A DNA stretch of 13,661 bases. It comes from Cryptobacterium sp. CAG:338. Lineage in GTDB: Bacteria; Actinomycetota; Coriobacteriia; Coriobacteriales; Eggerthellaceae. The notes beneath the pieces were generated by a model, which searched no databases, was not told the DNA's origin, and saw only the letters and a program-made list of their open reading frames with translations. Each line of letters opens with the position of its first letter. Within the stretch, counting starts at the first letter, position 1. The translations under genes were made by a program, and so were the position numbers. This document shows, in pieces, positions 12,316 through 13,661 of the stretch. Location: the NCBI GenBank assembly GCA_000435475.1, contig FR896071.1, forward strand, positions 1 through 13,661, read 5' to 3'.

Positions 12316-13254
12316 TTAGCCATATATACGCTTCATATTCTCGTATGCTTCATCTGCTTCAGCCATCAAATCGGCAACGAGTTTAGCAACTGGCTTGACT
12401 TCCTTAATCACTGGAGCAATCATCCCGCAGGAAAAACCACCAGTTTCTGTATCACCCTGAATTGCACGTGTTACATAGTCGCCACAATATTCTGCAAGAC
12501 GTTCAGAATCAGCGCCTGTCTTCGCCAATTCCTTATAACCGTCAGTAAAAGCATTCTTTAAACAACGCTCGGTGCCCTCTCGAGGATTTGCAATAGTCGT
12601 TGTAGCGTTGTCTTTTGCATCCACAATCATCTGCTTGTATGCATCCGATACACAACATTCCTCCGTAGCAAGGAAAGCAGTACCCATTTGAACGCCCACG
12701 CAGCCCATAGCAAGCGCTCCGAGAATATTTCTGCCTGTAGCAAAACCACCCGCGGCGACGACGGGAATATCTACCGCTTCCACTACCTGTGCAACTAAAG
12801 GTAAGGTGGTCATTGCGCCAATAATTCCACCGCCTTCAAGTCCTTCGCAAATTACCCCAGCAGCTCCAAGTTTTTCCATTTTTGCCGCAGCACGTGCATG
12901 AGGCACTAATACAAAAACCTTTACTCCTGCCTCTGATAGCTTCGTGACAAAAGGAGCTGGATTACCCGCAGACAAAGTACAAACAGGTACTCCTTCTTCA
13001 ATAATTACATCAGCAATTTTGTCAGCATTTCGGTTTACCAGAATAATATTTACACCAAATGGCTTATCGGTAAGTGATTTACAAATGCGTATTTCCTCAC
13101 GCATGTTTTCAGGAGTACTAAAACCACAGCGAATAATACCGAGTGCACCAGCATTTGAAACTGCTGCAGCGAATTTTCCATCAGTAATTCGAGCCATAGC
13201 ACCCTGAATAATTGGGTACTCAATATCCAATAAGTCGCATAAAGGCGTTTTCAT
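12316..13254 (-). CDS. Nitronate monooxygenase / FabK-like FMN-dependent TIM-barrel protein, lacking the usual histidine
   Basis: This 312-aa cytoplasmic flavoprotein belongs to the 2-nitropropane dioxygenase superfamily, which includes nitronate monooxygenases and the enoyl-ACP reductase FabK. Evidence is the N-terminal YPIIQGAMARI, NAGALGII, KPFGVNIILV, the FMN-phosphate region VVAAGGFATGRNILGAL (about 165-181) and GVQMGTAFLATEE. The segment that normally reads EGxEAGGHxG is EGLEGGGIIG (137-146), so the catalytic-site His is Ile144. Either the enzyme uses another residue or its reaction differs from textbook members. The ATG follows CGGAGG 5 nt upstream, a strong ribosome site. It appears monocistronic, with an operator-like repeat upstream. 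Family confidence is high; a precise activity (nitronate oxidation or fatty-acid synthesis) is not supported. Confidence 0.88.
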   Translation of the reverse strand: MKTPLCDLLDIEYPIIQGAMARITDGKFAAAVSNAGALGIIRCGFSTPENMREEIRICKSLTDKPFGVNIILVNRNADKIADVIIEEGVPVCTLSAGNPAPFVTKLSEAGVKVFVLVPHARAAAKMEKLGAAGVICEGLEGGGIIGAMTTLPLVAQVVEAVDIPVVAAGGFATGRNILGALAMGCVGVQMGTAFLATEECCVSDAYKQMIVDAKDNATTTIANPREGTERCLKNAFTDGYKELAKTGADSERLAEYCGDYVTRAIQGDTETGGFSCGMIAPVIKEVKPVAKLVADLMAEADEAYENMKRIYG

Positions 13255-13289
13255 TGGAACCTCCGATTCTATAATCCCCCAATACGTAG

Positions 13290-13310
13290 CTACCTCCCCA
13301 AAATAGGTAG
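13290..13310. promoter_or_regulatory. Operator-like inverted repeat upstream of the flavoprotein gene
   Basis: CTACCT (13290-13295) and AGGTAG (13305-13310) form a perfect 6-bp inverted repeat with a 9-nt spacer, 36 nt before the flavoprotein start codon. The spacing of about one and a half helical turns suits a dimeric repressor. A TAGAAT hexamer (13271-13266 on the minus strand) is too close to the ribosome site to be the promoter. No regulator can be named. Confidence 0.35.
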
Positions 13311-13320
13311 TAATTTGATT

Positions 13321-13479
13321 CTAGGAAGAAATAGAGTGTTTTAATAGCAAAACCTGAACACGTTCAGAAATATTCATAAACGTGGAATTTAATCCCCATT
13401 TTGGCTTCAATCGAAACGAAACGTAATCTTCAGACACGTTTTCGTCTGTAGCCCATTTATAAAACTGTGAAACGAACAT
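13321..13479 (-). CDS. Possible small protein of 52 aa, unrecognised
   Basis: A short leftward ORF from the ATG at 13479 to a TAG at 13321 begins MFVSQFYKWATDENVSEDY, with VSFRLKPKWGL further on and a hydrophobic VQVLLL near the end. The composition looks protein-like (two Trp, mixed charges). The frame is open for about 21 more codons upstream, to a TAA near 13545. I see no ribosome site at the ATG, and I do not recognise the sequence. It could be a real small gene, the C-terminal remnant of a larger one, or chance. It ends 66 nt before the flavoprotein gene on the same strand. Confidence 0.25.
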   Translation of the reverse strand: MFVSQFYKWATDENVSEDYVSFRLKPKWGLNSTFMNISERVQVLLLKHSISS

Positions 13480-13633
13480 CAATTTAAAACTTAAGCAATG
13501 TAATAGAAGCTTTACAAAGTTAGAGGCAGATAGCCCTGATTATAGGGCAAAAGTGTGTCCTATAACCCCGATAGTCCCAGACTGAGAATTTCTAAATCTG
13601 GTCATAGCACCCTGACAGGATTCTGTCAGTATC
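13480..13633. other. Non-coding stretch dense in inverted repeats
   Basis: Together with the doubtful small ORF this is part of a 400-nt gap without a firm gene (13255-13661). Successive inverted repeats are GCCCT/AGGGC (13533-13548), the overlapping alternative TTATAGG/CCTATAA (13540-13565), CCAGA/TCTGG (13577-13601) and CTGACAG/CTGTCAG with a GATT loop (13612-13629). The second and the last are perfect 7-bp stems. The first two are mutually exclusive, as in a leader that switches between folds. No T-run follows any of them. No known RNA family was recognised. Confidence 0.35.
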
Positions 13634-13661
13634 AAAAAGCCGCTGAAGAAACTCTCTTCAG
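13634..13661 (-). terminator. Terminator cut by the right edge of the window
   Basis: CTGAAGA (13643-13649) pairs with TCTTCAG (13655-13661) around AACTC. The bases before it read AAAAAGCCG, so on the minus strand the hairpin is followed by CGGC and five T. If the next bases outside the window read CGGC, the stem grows to 11 bp. This predicts a leftward gene ending just right of the window. Confidence 0.65.

Noticed and set aside
8974..13548. Shared AGCCCTGAT in the receptor-permease hairpin and in the right-end hairpins
   Set aside because: Only nine identical bases with different surroundings; this is expected by chance among GC-rich stems.
1..13661. CRISPR array, tRNA, rRNA or insertion sequence
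   Set aside because: I saw no regularly spaced repeats, no cloverleaf with CCA end, no transposase motif and no terminal inverted repeats with target duplications.

Overview
The window looks like a chromosomal segment of an anaerobic Gram-positive bacterium. My best guess is an Actinomycetota of the class Coriobacteriia (Eggerthellaceae/Atopobiaceae-like) of unusually low GC, with a Clostridia-type Firmicute as the alternative. The reasons are a lipobox TAXI receptor paired with a fused TRAP permease, a VanRS-like two-component system, BcrA/LanF-style ABC genes, strong AGGAGG-type ribosome sites, and one response regulator gene that seems to be transcribed without a leader, which is common in Actinomycetota. 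No rRNA, tRNA, CRISPR array or insertion sequence was found. The assignment rests on protein style only.

Left block (about 343-6820). A secreted-peptide module and its regulator diverge from one control region (4632-4806). Leftwards run a Sec-exported 168-aa protein (4125-4631), an intrinsic terminator (4074-4105), a membrane-anchored extracellular protein, two six-helix ABC-2-type permeases, a BcrA/LanF-like ATPase, and a second membrane-anchored protein related to the first. The four genes from the first anchored protein to the ATPase are separated by 3 nt or overlap by 4 nt. Rightwards run an OmpR/VanR-type response regulator and a VanS-like sensor kinase. Between the divergent genes lie a tandem 11-bp direct repeat of the type bound by OmpR/PhoB-family regulators, a 7-bp inverted repeat and promoter-like boxes. 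The layout matches a bacteriocin-like peptide or signal with its own self-protection or sensing ABC system. A 20-nt sequence shared by the leaders of the two anchored-protein genes suggests the module grew by duplication and that the second leader lost its terminator.

Middle block (6817-11191). A LysR-type regulator, tail-to-tail with the kinase and overlapping it by 4 bp, diverges from a TAXI-type solute-binding lipoprotein and a fused 4TM/12TM TRAP permease. A strong hairpin with a GAAA tetraloop sits between receptor and permease and probably sets their expression ratio. The substrate is unknown; dicarboxylates or amino acids are the usual ligands of this class.

Right block (11205-13661). 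An RmlD-like NAD(P)-dependent short-chain reductase is bounded by a 12-bp stem-loop upstream and a clear terminator downstream. Facing it is a 2-nitropropane-dioxygenase/FabK-like flavoprotein whose usual catalytic histidine is replaced by isoleucine. Upstream of that gene are an operator-like inverted repeat, an unrecognised 52-codon ORF, a run of hairpins, and half of a terminator cut by the window edge.

The left block is AT-richer (about 33-42% GC in hand-counted lines) than the right block (about 40-60% GC), which fits acquisition of the peptide module or weaker selection on it.
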